From an uncultured Psychrobacter sp. (GTDB lineage Bacteria > Pseudomonadota > Gammaproteobacteria > Pseudomonadales > Moraxellaceae), in assembly GCA_947495055.1 (NCBI GenBank), contig CANLXO010000011.1, positions 1 to 64,000 of the forward strand: a DNA stretch of 64,000 bases, given 5' to 3'. Shown here in pieces: positions 37,157-46,297 of the stretch (positions within the stretch are counted from its first letter, which is position 1; every line of letters starts with the position of its first letter). The notes beneath the pieces are model-generated. The model did no database searches, had not been told where the DNA came from, and saw nothing but the letters and a program-made list of their open reading frames with translations. Position numbers and translations under genes: made by a program.

Positions 37157-37930
37157 ATGTCAAAACTTCGCACCGAAACCGTCACAGAGGTTCATCACTG
37201 GAGTGATGATCTGTTCAGCATTAAGACCACGCGTGACGATGGTTTACGCTTTCGCAACGGCGAATTTGCGATGATAGGCATCGTCGTCGACGGTAGACCT
37301 CTACTGCGGGCCTACTCTATTGCTAGTCCTAATTATGAGGAGCATTTAGAATTCTTTTCAATTAAAGTCAAAGATGGCCCTCTCACTTCACGCTTGCAAC
37401 ATATCAAAGTTGGCGATGAGCTATTGGTCAGCAAAAAACCAACGGGTACGCTAGTGCTTGATGACTTACTACCGGGCAAGCATTTATATATGTTATCAAC
37501 AGGCACAGGTCTTGCGCCCTTTTTAGCATTAGCACGCGACCCTGAAGTGTATGAGCGTTTTGAGAAAATTATATTAGTACACGGCGTGCGCCATCAGCAT
37601 GACTTGGCGTATCAAAAGATGTTCGAAGAAGAGCTGCCTAACGATGAGTTGTTTGGAGAATGGTACCGTGAAAAGTTTATCTATTATCCTACCGTTACCC
37701 GTGAAGACTTTAGAAACACAGGCCGCGTCACTGATCTTATGAAATCAGGCAAACTATTTGAAGATATTGGCCTGCCGCCAATGAATAAAGAGGATGATCG
37801 AGTGATGATCTGCGGTAGTATGCCGTTTAACGCTGACGTTTCAGCGATATTGGACGATTTTGGCTTAACTGTCTCTCCGCGTATGGGCGTGCAAGCGGAT
37901 TATGCAGTTGAACGTGCATTCGTAGGATAA
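37157..37930 (+). CDS. fpr: Ferredoxin/flavodoxin--NADP+ reductase
   Basis: 257 residues, the size of the bacterial subclass. FAD-binding RAYSIASPNYEEHLEFFSIKV, NADP-binding GTGLAPFLALARDPEVYERFEKIILVHGVR, VMICGSMPFNADV, and the C-terminal extension YAVERAFVG typical of bacterial Fpr. It exchanges electrons between NADPH and ferredoxin/flavodoxin and is often induced by superoxide. A single gene with a long upstream region. Confidence 0.95.
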   Translation: MSKLRTETVTEVHHWSDDLFSIKTTRDDGLRFRNGEFAMIGIVVDGRPLLRAYSIASPNYEEHLEFFSIKVKDGPLTSRLQHIKVGDELLVSKKPTGTLVLDDLLPGKHLYMLSTGTGLAPFLALARDPEVYERFEKIILVHGVRHQHDLAYQKMFEEELPNDELFGEWYREKFIYYPTVTREDFRNTGRVTDLMKSGKLFEDIGLPPMNKEDDRVMICGSMPFNADVSAILDDFGLTVSPRMGVQADYAVERAFVG

Positions 37931-37958
37931 GGCACTCAACAATTATAATAAATAATTC

Positions 37959-37986
37959 TTGACGCTCAAAGTCTAGCTGTTATAAT
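37959..37986 (+). promoter_or_regulatory. tRNA-Leu promoter
   Basis: TTGACG (37959-37964), a 16-bp spacer and a consensus TATAAT (37981-37986). This near-consensus promoter lies 76 bp before the mature tRNA 5' end. Confidence 0.75.
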
Positions 37987-38062
37987 ACGCAGCCTATACA
38001 GCTTACCCTGCAACCTGATTTGAGTAAGAAGTATGCTCTTAGCTGCTAGTATCACCAGATAT

Positions 38063-38148
38063 GCCAGTGTGATGGAATTGGTAGACATGACGGATTCAAA
38101 ATCCGTTGCCTAATAAGCGTGTCGGTTCGAGTCCGACCACTGGTACCA
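38063..38148 (+). tRNA. tRNA-Leu (anticodon CAA)
   Basis: 86 nt with an encoded CCA. The acceptor arm GCCAGTG pairs with CACTGGT (G1-U72 as in other bacterial tRNA-Leu). The anticodon arm ACGGA-TTCAAAA-TCCGT puts CAA at 38097-38099, reading UUG. There is a long variable arm (class II), and the T arm contains GGTTCGAGTCC. The acceptor and discriminator end (GT-A-CCA) matches tRNA-Leu. Flanked by its own promoter and terminator. Confidence 0.97.
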
Positions 38149-38162
38149 TATACATCAACTAA

Positions 38163-38187
38163 GCCTCCTATTTTGGAGGTTTTTTTG
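38163..38187 (+). terminator. Rho-independent terminator after tRNA-Leu
   Basis: CCTCC (38164-38168) pairs with GGAGG (38175-38179), followed by seven or more T. It begins 15 bp after the tRNA. Confidence 0.9.
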
Positions 38188-38192
38188 TGACT

Positions 38193-38456
38193 TTAGCTTA
38201 TGCACTGCGTGGACATATCGACCTCTTCTTGCTTGACAGCAATAATCTTGATCGGTACGGCGCAGGCCCAAGGTGTGCCTTGATCGCAGTAAAAATATTG
38301 CCCATCACACGATACTATACAAGCCGTAAAATCATTACCACAGTGGTCTCTCATCGCCTGTTCGTCGTTATCGTCATCGACAGCGCACCATATTTGCTCA
38401 TAACCCCATGCAAGCATCGCACGTGTCAAATCGCTTCCTTTTAATTCATTATTCAT
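38193..38456 (-). CDS. Small Cys-rich protein of unknown function
   Basis: 87 residues from the ATG at 38456, which has AGGAG 6 nt upstream; the frame extends to 38600 but without such a site. Sequence features: MNNELKGSDLTRAMLAWGYEQIWCAVDDDNDEQAMRDHCGNDFTACIVSCDGQYFYCDQGTPWACAVPIKI. Seven cysteines lie in one ~75-residue acidic domain. No signal peptide or membrane helix, so presumably cytoplasmic. I do not recognise the family. The ribosome-binding site and codon regularity favour it over the overlapping plus-strand frame. Confidence 0.65.
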   Translation of the reverse strand: MNNELKGSDLTRAMLAWGYEQIWCAVDDDNDEQAMRDHCGNDFTACIVSCDGQYFYCDQGTPWACAVPIKIIAVKQEEVDMSTQCIS

Positions 38457-38952
38457 GATCAGCTCCTTGATTCTTTGTCTCAAGACATTTACTTCTTCTT
38501 GATTGACTTTGGCGGTAGTGCAAAAAATAATAGATAGTGCCCCTATAGCTCGGTTCGATATAAGAGTATAAGCTATCCATTGATTAATACTTTCTATCAT
38601 TGAGTATCAGTGTAGAACTTAGTAGCAATAACTGTAATAGTACAAATATACTATTAATGATAAACGGTATAAATTTAAGGACAAACGGTAGCAAATTTTG
38701 TAGAAGTTGCATTCAAAATATTAGTTGCCGTCTTTAATACTTTAGTTAGCCCTTTAAATAATACTATTAATCAAAACTAAAGTTGACTTATAAGTTTTTC
38801 TTACATAACTATTGCACTCTCTTATATAACTAGTATATTCAAGTATAATTATATACGCCACTACTATTTACATCTAAAAAACGACTTACACTTAACCATT
38901 TTTTCGATTAATCTAAAGCTATAAAGAGACAAGTGCGGGTAAGTAAAGAGCT
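38457..38952. other. AT-rich region upstream of dinB
   Basis: About 500 bp, very AT-rich. It carries TACTATTAAT at 38649-38658 and 38762-38771, and AAACGGTA twice near 38662 and 38683. A possible dinB promoter is TTGCAC (38812-38817), 16 bp, TATATT (38834-38839). ACTTATAAGT (38786-38795) is a perfect 10-bp palindrome. I see no LexA-type box or ORF. Confidence 0.45.
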
Positions 38953-40035
38953 ATGACTTCTCCTCTAAAGCCAAATTTAAGAAAAATCATTCATCTAGAT
39001 ATGGATGCTTTTTATGCCAGTGTTGAGCAGCGCGATTTTCCAGAGCTACAAGGCAAACCTATAGCCGTAGGCGGGGATCCAAGCGGTCGCGGCGTTGTCG
39101 CTGCTGCCAGTTACGAGATACGCAAATTTGGGGTACGTTCAGCGATGTCTTGCTATGAGGCGCGAAAACGTTGTCCTGAGGCTATCTTTGTCAGGCCAAG
39201 ATTTGAGGTTTACCGCGCCGTTAGCGCTGATATACGCGCGATAATGCTCAGCCTTACGCCGCATGTTGAGCCACTATCGCTAGATGAGGCCTATCTTGAT
39301 GTAACCGGGCTAAGCGTTCATCAAGGCTCAGCGACGCTTATGGCCAATTGGCTACGCGCGCAAATATTAGCGCAAACTGGACTAAAAGCTTCCGCTGGCG
39401 TGTCATTTAACAAGATGCTGGCAAAAATTGCTTCTGATATTAATAAGCCTAATGGTACTGCTGTCATTACACCAGAGGATGCTGACGCTTTTATCAGCAC
39501 CTTACCTATCGAGCGCTTTCATGGCATTGGTAAAGCCACGGCTAAACGCTTACATACTATGGGTGTCACTAATGGCGCTGATCTTAAGCGCGCGCCGGCT
39601 GCATTATTGATTAGTGAGTTTGGCAAGCGAGGGCAGTTTTATCACGACATTGCTCATGGACGCGATGAGCGCGCTGTCAAGTCCAAGCGCCAGCATAAAT
39701 CTGTAGGCTCAGAAACTACTTTTCGAGACAACTTAAGTGATGACACCGCCCTCTTTGCACAAATATTTGAACAAAACGCTGACGCTTTTAGCCAACTACA
39801 ACAAAAGCGCCTAACGGCTTATACGATAACTTTGAAGGTGAAGTACGCAGACTTTACGCAGATAACGCGCGCGCATACGTTATCTACCGCCTTTACTAGT
39901 GCTCAATCAGCTCATTATTGGCTTAAGAAATTGTTTAATGACATACCGCGCAATTTGCCTATTAGGTTAGTTGGCGTCACCTACTCTTCTTTGGTACCTG
40001 AAACTCAAGTCGCCCCGCAGCTTAACCTGTTTTAG
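38953..40035 (+). CDS. dinB: DNA polymerase IV (Y family)
   Basis: 360 residues, family length. Catalytic segments IIHLDMDAFYASVEQRD and PLSLDEAYLDVTG supply the acidic residues; SAGVSFNKMLAKIASDINKPNG and FHGIGKATAKRLHTMGV (helix-hairpin-helix) follow, then a little-finger domain. It copies damaged DNA with low fidelity. It ends QLNLF, a likely beta-clamp binding motif (QxxLF-type). The long AT-rich upstream region may hold damage-responsive control. Confidence 0.96.
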   Translation: MTSPLKPNLRKIIHLDMDAFYASVEQRDFPELQGKPIAVGGDPSGRGVVAAASYEIRKFGVRSAMSCYEARKRCPEAIFVRPRFEVYRAVSADIRAIMLSLTPHVEPLSLDEAYLDVTGLSVHQGSATLMANWLRAQILAQTGLKASAGVSFNKMLAKIASDINKPNGTAVITPEDADAFISTLPIERFHGIGKATAKRLHTMGVTNGADLKRAPAALLISEFGKRGQFYHDIAHGRDERAVKSKRQHKSVGSETTFRDNLSDDTALFAQIFEQNADAFSQLQQKRLTAYTITLKVKYADFTQITRAHTLSTAFTSAQSAHYWLKKLFNDIPRNLPIRLVGVTYSSLVPETQVAPQLNLF

Positions 40036-40210
40036 ATTCACTATTCATAATGTAGCATGTAGATTACTTGTCGTTTTTATCAATTATTTAAAGCGCTTAG
40101 GCTATTTTGTAATGATTATAATTCTTGATGTGCTATAGGGTCATTGGTGAATAGGGTCTGCCGATTTCTGCTACAATATTGCCAAAATTTTCTCTATTTA
40201 AAGACTAATT

Positions 40211-41356
40211 ATGAGCCATTCTCACCCTGCAGCTAGCACCAAACTTGATACCGATAACCTTGCGTTAGAGTATCTAAGCGTTGAGGACTATGATTATGAG
40301 TTGCCTGACAAGTTGATCGCACGCTATCCTCTTACTAAGCGTTCAGCTTCTAAACTGCTTTATCTAACCGCAAGTGGGGAGATAAAAGATCAGCAGTTTA
40401 CCGACCTGGCGAAGTTGTTAAATAGTGGCGACCTTATTGTCTTTAACGACACTAAAGTGATGAAGGCACGGCTATTTGGGCAAAAGGATACGGGCGGCAA
40501 AATCGAGATGCTCGTTGAGCGTCTGATCACAGCATCAGATGTCGATCTACCCGATACTGATGTGCCAACCAAACCTCTTGCACTTTGTCATATCAAAGCC
40601 AGTAAAGCACCCAAACTCGGACAGCGACTATTGCTTGCAGATAGTCAGATGAGTGCGGTCATGCTAGGTCGTCAAGATAATCTATTTATAGTCGCTTTTG
40701 ATGCGCCTATTCTGCCTGATTTAGAGCGCTATGGTGAGCTGCCTATTCCGCCCTACTTTGAGCGTCATGCTGATGCCACTGATAATACTCGTTATCAAAC
40801 CGTTTTTCACGATCCTGCTAAGCTCGCTAGCGTTGCCGCACCTACTGCCAGCTTACACTTTGACGAAGCTGTACTAACCTCGCTTAAAGATAAAGGGATT
40901 GATACCGCTTTTGTCACCTTGCATGTTGGCGCTGGAACCTTTGCGCCTGTCAAGACTGACAACCTACTCAATCATAAAATGCATAGCGAATATGCGCACT
41001 TACCGCAAGCGACCGCTGAGCTAATCAATCAGGCGCATGCTCGCGGCAACAAAGTGATTGCTATTGGTACTACTGTGACGCGTGTGCTTGAGAGCGCTTA
41101 TCAAAGAACGGCTATCAATGGACAACCTCTTGCCAGCTGGTCTGGAGATACCGATATCTTTATTTATCCAGGGTTTGAATTTAATGTCGTGGATCGATTG
41201 TTGACGAATTTTCATCTACCCAAGTCAACGCTGCTCATGCTAGTGTCTGCGTTTTCAGGCAAAGCTGCCATCGAGCGAACTTATCAGCATGCCATAAAAA
41301 ACGAGTATCGGTTCTTTAGTTACGGTGATGCTATGCTGCTAGATAACATCAAATAA
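40211..41356 (+). CDS. queA: S-adenosylmethionine:tRNA ribosyltransferase-isomerase
   Basis: 381 residues. After a ~25-residue polar N-terminus comes [26 protein letters not shown], then [53 protein letters not shown] and [17 protein letters not shown]. These are canonical QueA motifs. It makes epoxyqueuosine in the tRNA wobble position. The partner gene tgt is not in the window; a gap of 235 bp separates it from fimV. Confidence 0.96.
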   Translation: MSHSHPAASTKLDTDNLALEYLSVEDYDYELPDKLIARYPLTKRSASKLLYLTASGEIKDQQFTDLAKLLNSGDLIVFNDTKVMKARLFGQKDTGGKIEMLVERLITASDVDLPDTDVPTKPLALCHIKASKAPKLGQRLLLADSQMSAVMLGRQDNLFIVAFDAPILPDLERYGELPIPPYFERHADATDNTRYQTVFHDPAKLASVAAPTASLHFDEAVLTSLKDKGIDTAFVTLHVGAGTFAPVKTDNLLNHKMHSEYAHLPQATAELINQAHARGNKVIAIGTTVTRVLESAYQRTAINGQPLASWSGDTDIFIYPGFEFNVVDRLLTNFHLPKSTLLMLVSAFSGKAAIERTYQHAIKNEYRFFSYGDAMLLDNIK

Positions 41357-41591
41357 AAAACGGTTTAGCCAAATTAAGCAGTTAAATAAGGATGAATAAT
41401 CAAAGGTAGTCATTGTTTTAGGTCGTTAAAAAACACAAAGATACTCTCTATAAAGCATCCTTCTACTCACAAAAATATCGCTCATTTTTGCTTTGCTAAT
41501 TCAATTAAGGACACGTCCTAGAAATAAGCTGGTAAACTAATCTTTATTTTGTTATAACACTGTAAGTGGTTTATATTCTAAAGGGTTTTGC

Positions 41592-43349
41592 ATGTCTTGG
41601 TATTCCTCTCATCGCTCAACGACTCTACATTATGCGGTATCAAGAGCACTACTATACTCAGTAGGCTACGCGGTGCTGTCCTCTAGCACGCAAGCGGCTA
41701 CCATTGGCAAGACTGTTGTAAGCTCCGCTCAGCACAAACCTCTTTTTGCCAGTATTTCAGTCACTGATATCCGCAGCAAAGACTTCTCTATCGATATGGC
41801 AAGTACAGCTATTTATCAGCAGATGGGTATGATGCCGACGGACTCTATGAGCGTCAATTTCGTGCCCACCTCAGAGACTACAGGTCAGCTGATTATCAGT
41901 ACCACGCAGCCTGTATCCAAACCATTTGCAGATTTAGTACTAGCGCTCAACGACGGCGCGCAGCGCACAGTAATACCTAAAACTTTGCTTATGCCATTAG
42001 AGGGCAATTTGCCCATTAAGGTGTCTAACGTAGCGTCTAACAAGATATCGAAGACGCCAGTCGTTAGTACTGTGATATCAGGTGCAAGACAACCAAATTT
42101 ACCCGTCACCTCCCTCAGCAATGCCAAACCTCTCACACTCAGAGCTGGCATGCCGCCGCCGCTACTACCCATACAAACTGCTAACTTGCCGACGTTAGCT
42201 ACTACCTCACGTATGAGTAGCGCTGTCAGTGCACCCAAAGTGGACAATGTTTTGGGTAGCACTAGTGCGATAAATACATATCCTGATAGCGAAACAAAGA
42301 CTACAGTAAATCGCTCTGTTACTAGTAATCCAGTTAATCGCTCTGCTGCTAGTGCTTTGACTATAGACTCTGCGGATAAAAACATCCTTGCTAATGAGCC
42401 TTTTATAGCAGACAAAATCGCTACTGCTACTGACAATACAGCTCAATTAGGCACCAGTGAATCAGCTAATAATACTAGCCTTATTGTCTCAAACAACGTA
42501 GCGCCTGATACAGGCTCGAGCCTGCGACTTGATACCTTGAGTATTCAAGTGACTCGCCAAATTCAACCGAGTAGCGCCGTTATTGCAACTAAGGCAGCTA
42601 TCGATACGTCTAAAACCTTATCAGAACCCTTAAGTTTAGGTAGTGAAGCGGTTTTTAGTAAGGCGCTTTCGGCAACTCGTACAGCGGCTACTGCTACTGC
42701 TACTGCTACTGCTACTGCTACTGCTACTGCTACTGCTACAAGCTATACCGTACAGCCTAACGACAACCTATGGATTATCTCGCAGCAAATCGCTGAGCAA
42801 AATAACTTAAGCATCAAAACAGTGATGACGCAGATTAAAGAGCAAAACCCTAATGCTTTTATAAATAAAGATGCCGGTCAACTCAGAGCCGATGCTCAGC
42901 TCACTCTACCTGATTACGATGTTGTACCCTCTCAGCAAAAACTACAGGCAGCTATCGATGCGCAAAGAAAATATGTTCAGCGCGCACAAAAAACCAAAGC
43001 CAAACGCAGAGCGCCTTTACAGCCCAATACTGAGACGACTCAAATTGTTGGACGTCAAAACGAGCCGGCGTCTATAAAGAAGCTACCAAAAGCACGCTTT
43101 TCTGTTGTAGCGCCTGGTCGCGATGGTAGTGCTGATGGCACGCAAACCAAGGCTAGTGCAGAGGCAGGCAATGGATTGAACACAGATATATTATCCACAC
43201 TTAAAGCAACAAGACAAAGCACTGCCGCTCAAGCTCAAAGTCTGGTTGATACGAATAGCACCTTGAGCAGCTATACCCAAAAGATACAACTACAAAATCA
43301 AAAATTAGCAGCGCTACAAGCCCGCCTAAAAGAGTTGCGTGATCAATAA
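41592..43349 (+). CDS. fimV: FimV N-terminal half: periplasmic LysM protein
   Basis: 585 residues. It has a signal peptide-like N-terminus (AVSRALLYSVGYAVLSSSTQAA), then the FimV N-terminal domain (ATIGKTVVSSAQHKPLFASISVTDI, residues about 36-140), a long Ser/Thr/Ala/Asn-rich linker, an (Ala-Thr) repeat at about 366-383, a LysM domain (SYTVQPNDNLWIISQQIAEQNNLSIKTVMTQIKEQNPNAF, about 384-445), and a C-terminal coiled coil (KIQLQNQKLAALQARLKELRDQ). FimV/HubP binds peptidoglycan and organises the pole for type IV pili and secretion. It stops exactly where the FimV membrane helix normally follows; that part is the next ORF. Confidence 0.85.
   Translation: MSWYSSHRSTTLHYAVSRALLYSVGYAVLSSSTQAATIGKTVVSSAQHKPLFASISVTDIRSKDFSIDMASTAIYQQMGMMPTDSMSVNFVPTSETTGQLIISTTQPVSKPFADLVLALNDGAQRTVIPKTLLMPLEGNLPIKVSNVASNKISKTPVVSTVISGARQPNLPVTSLSNAKPLTLRAGMPPPLLPIQTANLPTLATTSRMSSAVSAPKVDNVLGSTSAINTYPDSETKTTVNRSVTSNPVNRSAASALTIDSADKNILANEPFIADKIATATDNTAQLGTSESANNTSLIVSNNVAPDTGSSLRLDTLSIQVTRQIQPSSAVIATKAAIDTSKTLSEPLSLGSEAVFSKALSATRTAATATATATATATATATATSYTVQPNDNLWIISQQIAEQNNLSIKTVMTQIKEQNPNAFINKDAGQLRADAQLTLPDYDVVPSQQKLQAAIDAQRKYVQRAQKTKAKRRAPLQPNTETTQIVGRQNEPASIKKLPKARFSVVAPGRDGSADGTQTKASAEAGNGLNTDILSTLKATRQSTAAQAQSLVDTNSTLSSYTQKIQLQNQKLAALQARLKELRDQ
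42687..42739. repeat. Hexanucleotide repeat (GCTACT) x 8.8 inside fimV
   Basis: Eight perfect copies of GCTACT plus five bases of a ninth encode an Ala-Thr run just before the LysM domain. A 6-bp unit changes length without frameshift. Confidence 0.95.
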
Positions 43350-43393
43350 TAGATTCAACTATCAAGCAGATGGCTTGAATAGTTATCGTAGAC

Positions 43394-45082
43394 ATGAGAA
43401 TAACTATGGATAATATGCTATATATCGTTGCAGGATTGGTGCTCATCTTATTGATCGCTATTTTGGTATTACGTCGCAATAAAACTAAGCAACCAGCGCC
43501 GTCCACACCCCTACGTACAAATAAAGAGACGATCAGAGCAGTATCAGTCTCATCGGATCGTATGCCGCAGCCTTCGGTAAATAGTGCAACGAAATTTGAT
43601 GATATTACAATCGCTCAGCGCTTTATAGACCAGCAGCGCTATGACAAAGCGATAGAAGCGATAGAGCGCGGACTTATGCGTAAACCTCATGACGAGCAGC
43701 TATCGCTTAAGCTCCTCAGTATATATGCAACAACCAATGAGCTCAGCGAATTTAACCGTGTTTACGATGAGATAGTCCAAAACAATACTCAGGCAATACC
43801 ACAAGCAAACGAGCTAAAATCCTTGCTTTTACAAGATCAGACGACCTCTGCGGCAGCGCCTGTAAGTAGCTTTGATCAATCAAGCGTTGAGGCTATAGAC
43901 TTTGACTTGCCACAAAGCTCTGTACAGGTTGGTAGTGATACCAGCGCTCATGAACCTGTAGAGAGTGTCCAAAATCACCTAGTGGAGAGCGCCAGCCCTC
44001 TTGAGCCTACCGACTCGCTTGATGATTCATTTGATAATTTGGATTTAGCTAATTTTGATACTGCTGATAGCTCTTATACTGATAGCTCTTATGACATAGA
44101 TACTATCAGTAATTCTAGTATGGCAAGCGACGATATCTTTGAGCTGACGCTGGATGATCTAGAAGACAATGATAGTGATACTCAAGAGAGCCTCTTAGAC
44201 GATAGCCGCACTGAAACTAGTGGCATGCAGCCAGTTCATGTTGTAGATAGCACACCTTTAGAGAGTTTGGACTCAAGCGACTTGGATCTGGATACAAACT
44301 TTGATTTCGATGACAGCTTTGATTTAAATGATGAGGCATCTACTGTTCCACCTGTCAATGAGCCTGCTTCAGAAGCTATTACTAATGACGATAGCTTCTT
44401 TGATTTTGATCTACAGGCAGACTCAAAGAGCATTAATACCAATAATAGTGATAGTAATGACGTCAGTCAAAGCGGTGGTCTGGTTTCGGGTGAATTAGAT
44501 GTAGAGAGCAATGAGTATAACGATGCCAATGATGAAGATTTTGTATTAGATTTGGCCGACCTTGAGACTGAAACTGAGACTGATGACAAAATCTTGGACA
44601 CTTATGCACCAAGTGATAGTTTGACATTGTCCTTAGATGAGGATGACACAACACAGAGCGATTTTGTTTTTGAAGACAGTCAAATTTTGGGCAGTTCAGT
44701 TCAAGACAGTGCTCCTGTCACTATTGATAATGCTGCACAGGGCGCTGGCGACCAAGCTGACACTCCTATGCTGTTTGATGACAATACACCCATAGAAGAT
44801 AGCTTTGATTTCGAGGACGCTTTGGCGCCTACAGAAGCTAAGCCAGTTGAGGTAGCAGACAGCGACGCTAATAAATCAGCCGCTGACTTGACTTCGCGCT
44901 TTGCAGCTGACTTTGATTTTGTTAAAACGTTAGATACCAATCAGGTCACCTTAGACCTAGCCACGCAGTATGTCAGACTAGGCGAGTATGATAGTGCCAA
45001 ACGCTTATTGAAAGAAGTCATCGCTCAAGGCAATAGTGAGCAAAAGCAGCAGGCACAAATGATGCTTGAGCGCACTGCATAA
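43394..45082 (+). CDS. FimV C-terminal half: membrane anchor and TPR protein
   Basis: 562 residues. It starts MRITMDNMLYIVAGLVLILLIAILVLRRNKTKQ, one membrane helix, then a TPR-like segment (FIDQQRYDKAIEAIERGLMRKPHDEQLSLKLLSIYAT), a very acidic Asp/Ser-rich region of about 350 residues, and a final domain VTLDLATQYVRLGEYDSAKRLLKEVIAQGNSEQKQQAQMMLERTA that matches the conserved FimV C-terminal domain. It is 44 bp after, and in a different frame from, the LysM ORF. ATGs at 43394, 43406 and 43415 all precede the helix; the start is uncertain. Together the two ORFs make one complete FimV. Confidence 0.82.
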   Translation: MRITMDNMLYIVAGLVLILLIAILVLRRNKTKQPAPSTPLRTNKETIRAVSVSSDRMPQPSVNSATKFDDITIAQRFIDQQRYDKAIEAIERGLMRKPHDEQLSLKLLSIYATTNELSEFNRVYDEIVQNNTQAIPQANELKSLLLQDQTTSAAAPVSSFDQSSVEAIDFDLPQSSVQVGSDTSAHEPVESVQNHLVESASPLEPTDSLDDSFDNLDLANFDTADSSYTDSSYDIDTISNSSMASDDIFELTLDDLEDNDSDTQESLLDDSRTETSGMQPVHVVDSTPLESLDSSDLDLDTNFDFDDSFDLNDEASTVPPVNEPASEAITNDDSFFDFDLQADSKSINTNNSDSNDVSQSGGLVSGELDVESNEYNDANDEDFVLDLADLETETETDDKILDTYAPSDSLTLSLDEDDTTQSDFVFEDSQILGSSVQDSAPVTIDNAAQGAGDQADTPMLFDDNTPIEDSFDFEDALAPTEAKPVEVADSDANKSAADLTSRFAADFDFVKTLDTNQVTLDLATQYVRLGEYDSAKRLLKEVIAQGNSEQKQQAQMMLERTA

Positions 45083-45098
45083 TGATACTACCGCAGCT

Positions 45099-45137
45099 AA
45101 GCCAAGTGTTTCAATGCTTGGCTTATTCGCTTTTTAT
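45099..45137 (+). terminator. Terminator after the fimV genes
   Basis: AAGCCAAG (45099-45106) pairs perfectly with CTTGGCTT (45117-45124), followed by a T-rich tract (45132-45136). Confidence 0.65.
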
Positions 45138-45161
45138 CTCTTTACTAAGTCCTTATAACCT

Positions 45162-46241
45162 ATGATCCAACCTGATACCTTACAACTTATCTATGCTGGC
45201 GGTACCTTTGGCAGTTATGGTCGTCCGCTTGCGCCCCTAGACGCTACTGCGTTTTTGCCTATTGTGCAATCGCATATTACTACGCATAGCCACACCCTTA
45301 ATCTGCCTGCGACCGCTTGGCTTGATAACGCTTTAATCAAAGACAGCAGTCAGTTAATGCCTAGTGATTTTGTACATTTTTATACTTTGGTATTAGATGC
45401 TTATAGTAAAGGCTCTCGCCGTTTTGTCTTGATCACAGGCACTGACACCCTAAGCTATCTAGGTGCTTTTTTGTCTGAGGCATTTGCAGGTAGTGATTTG
45501 TGTTTGGTCGTCACAGGTAGTATGCGCCCTTTACTAGATCCTGAGGTCATACAAGATTACGCGATAGATGAGCATAGCGATGCTTGGGATAATCTGATAG
45601 CTTCAATCAAACTGGCTAGCGCTGGTGAGTCTGGGGTTAAGATAAGCTTTGGCGGTGAGTCGTGGCCGGCGCAAACCGTACAAAAAATACACAGCCATGA
45701 TTTTATGGCGTTTACTGGACACTCAAGAGCTGCTTATCCTGCTAATAGCTATATCAAACTATTCACCGATACGCGCCGCCAGCATTGGCTCGACGATCAA
45801 TATACAGTAGTAGCTGATGTCCAAAGTCATGCTAAGCACGCTTATGTCCATGCGATCTATTGTATGCCCAATCATCCTGATATCTTAAGCAAGCAATTAC
45901 AGGCGCTTATCGATCAACCGCCAAGCGGCATTATCTTATTAGGCTTTGGTGCAGGTAACGTCCCTTATTCAGCAGCGCTGGCTGAGGCTTTAGATCAGGC
46001 ATATGAGCAAGGTCACATGGTGATTTGTGCCAGCCAGTGTCCCTTTGGCGGCGTCAGTGACAGTTATGCAGCAGGCAGTTGGCAGTATGATCATCACGTT
46101 ATCGCAGGAGGCCGCTTGACCATTCCTGCTATTTACGCGCGCCTGCTATGGCTGTTACTACGTTATCCATCGCCTGCTCGAAGACGACAACGCTGGACCA
46201 ATAATGTCAGTCAAACAGCGACTACGATTAGAAAACGTTAA
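45162..46241 (+). CDS. Asparaginase-family protein
   Basis: 359 residues with the asparaginase/glutaminase fold. Catalytic pieces are kept: IYAGGTFGS (first Thr), IKDSSQLMPSDF, ITGTDTLSYLGAFLSEAF (Thr-Asp pair), VVTGSMRPL and the Lys in TVQKIHSHDF; the C-terminal ILLGFGAGNVP also fits. GTDT is preceded by Thr instead of the usual His. It has no signal peptide, so it is likely a cytoplasmic type I enzyme hydrolysing L-asparagine. It separates fimV from truA, which are adjacent in Pseudomonas. Confidence 0.85.
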   Translation: MIQPDTLQLIYAGGTFGSYGRPLAPLDATAFLPIVQSHITTHSHTLNLPATAWLDNALIKDSSQLMPSDFVHFYTLVLDAYSKGSRRFVLITGTDTLSYLGAFLSEAFAGSDLCLVVTGSMRPLLDPEVIQDYAIDEHSDAWDNLIASIKLASAGESGVKISFGGESWPAQTVQKIHSHDFMAFTGHSRAAYPANSYIKLFTDTRRQHWLDDQYTVVADVQSHAKHAYVHAIYCMPNHPDILSKQLQALIDQPPSGIILLGFGAGNVPYSAALAEALDQAYEQGHMVICASQCPFGGVSDSYAAGSWQYDHHVIAGGRLTIPAIYARLLWLLLRYPSPARRRQRWTNNVSQTATTIRKR

Positions 46242-46297
46242 ATACTAACTGTATTTACTCTTTTGCGTTTTAAACTCACTTTATATACGACCTTGCT

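Noticed and set aside
38187..38444. Plus-strand ORF after the tRNA-Leu terminator
   Set aside because: It overlaps the minus-strand gene 38193-38456, which has a good ribosome-binding site; the plus-strand frame starts just past a terminator and has none.
38063..38600. Genomic island integrated at tRNA-Leu
   Set aside because: No integrase, no repeated tRNA 3' end and no abrupt change in gene type around the tRNA.
41885..42436. 183-codon minus-strand ORF inside fimV
   Set aside because: Antisense shadow of the repetitive Ser/Thr/Ala-rich fimV linker; no ribosome-binding site or family resemblance.
42687..42739. CRISPR-like array
   Set aside because: The repeat has no spacers and is a simple in-frame hexanucleotide run; no array was seen anywhere.
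43350..43393. Simple sequencing frameshift joining the two fimV ORFs
   Set aside because: Both frames contain stops in the 44-bp gap, so one indel would not fuse them; kept as a finding rather than called a pseudogene.
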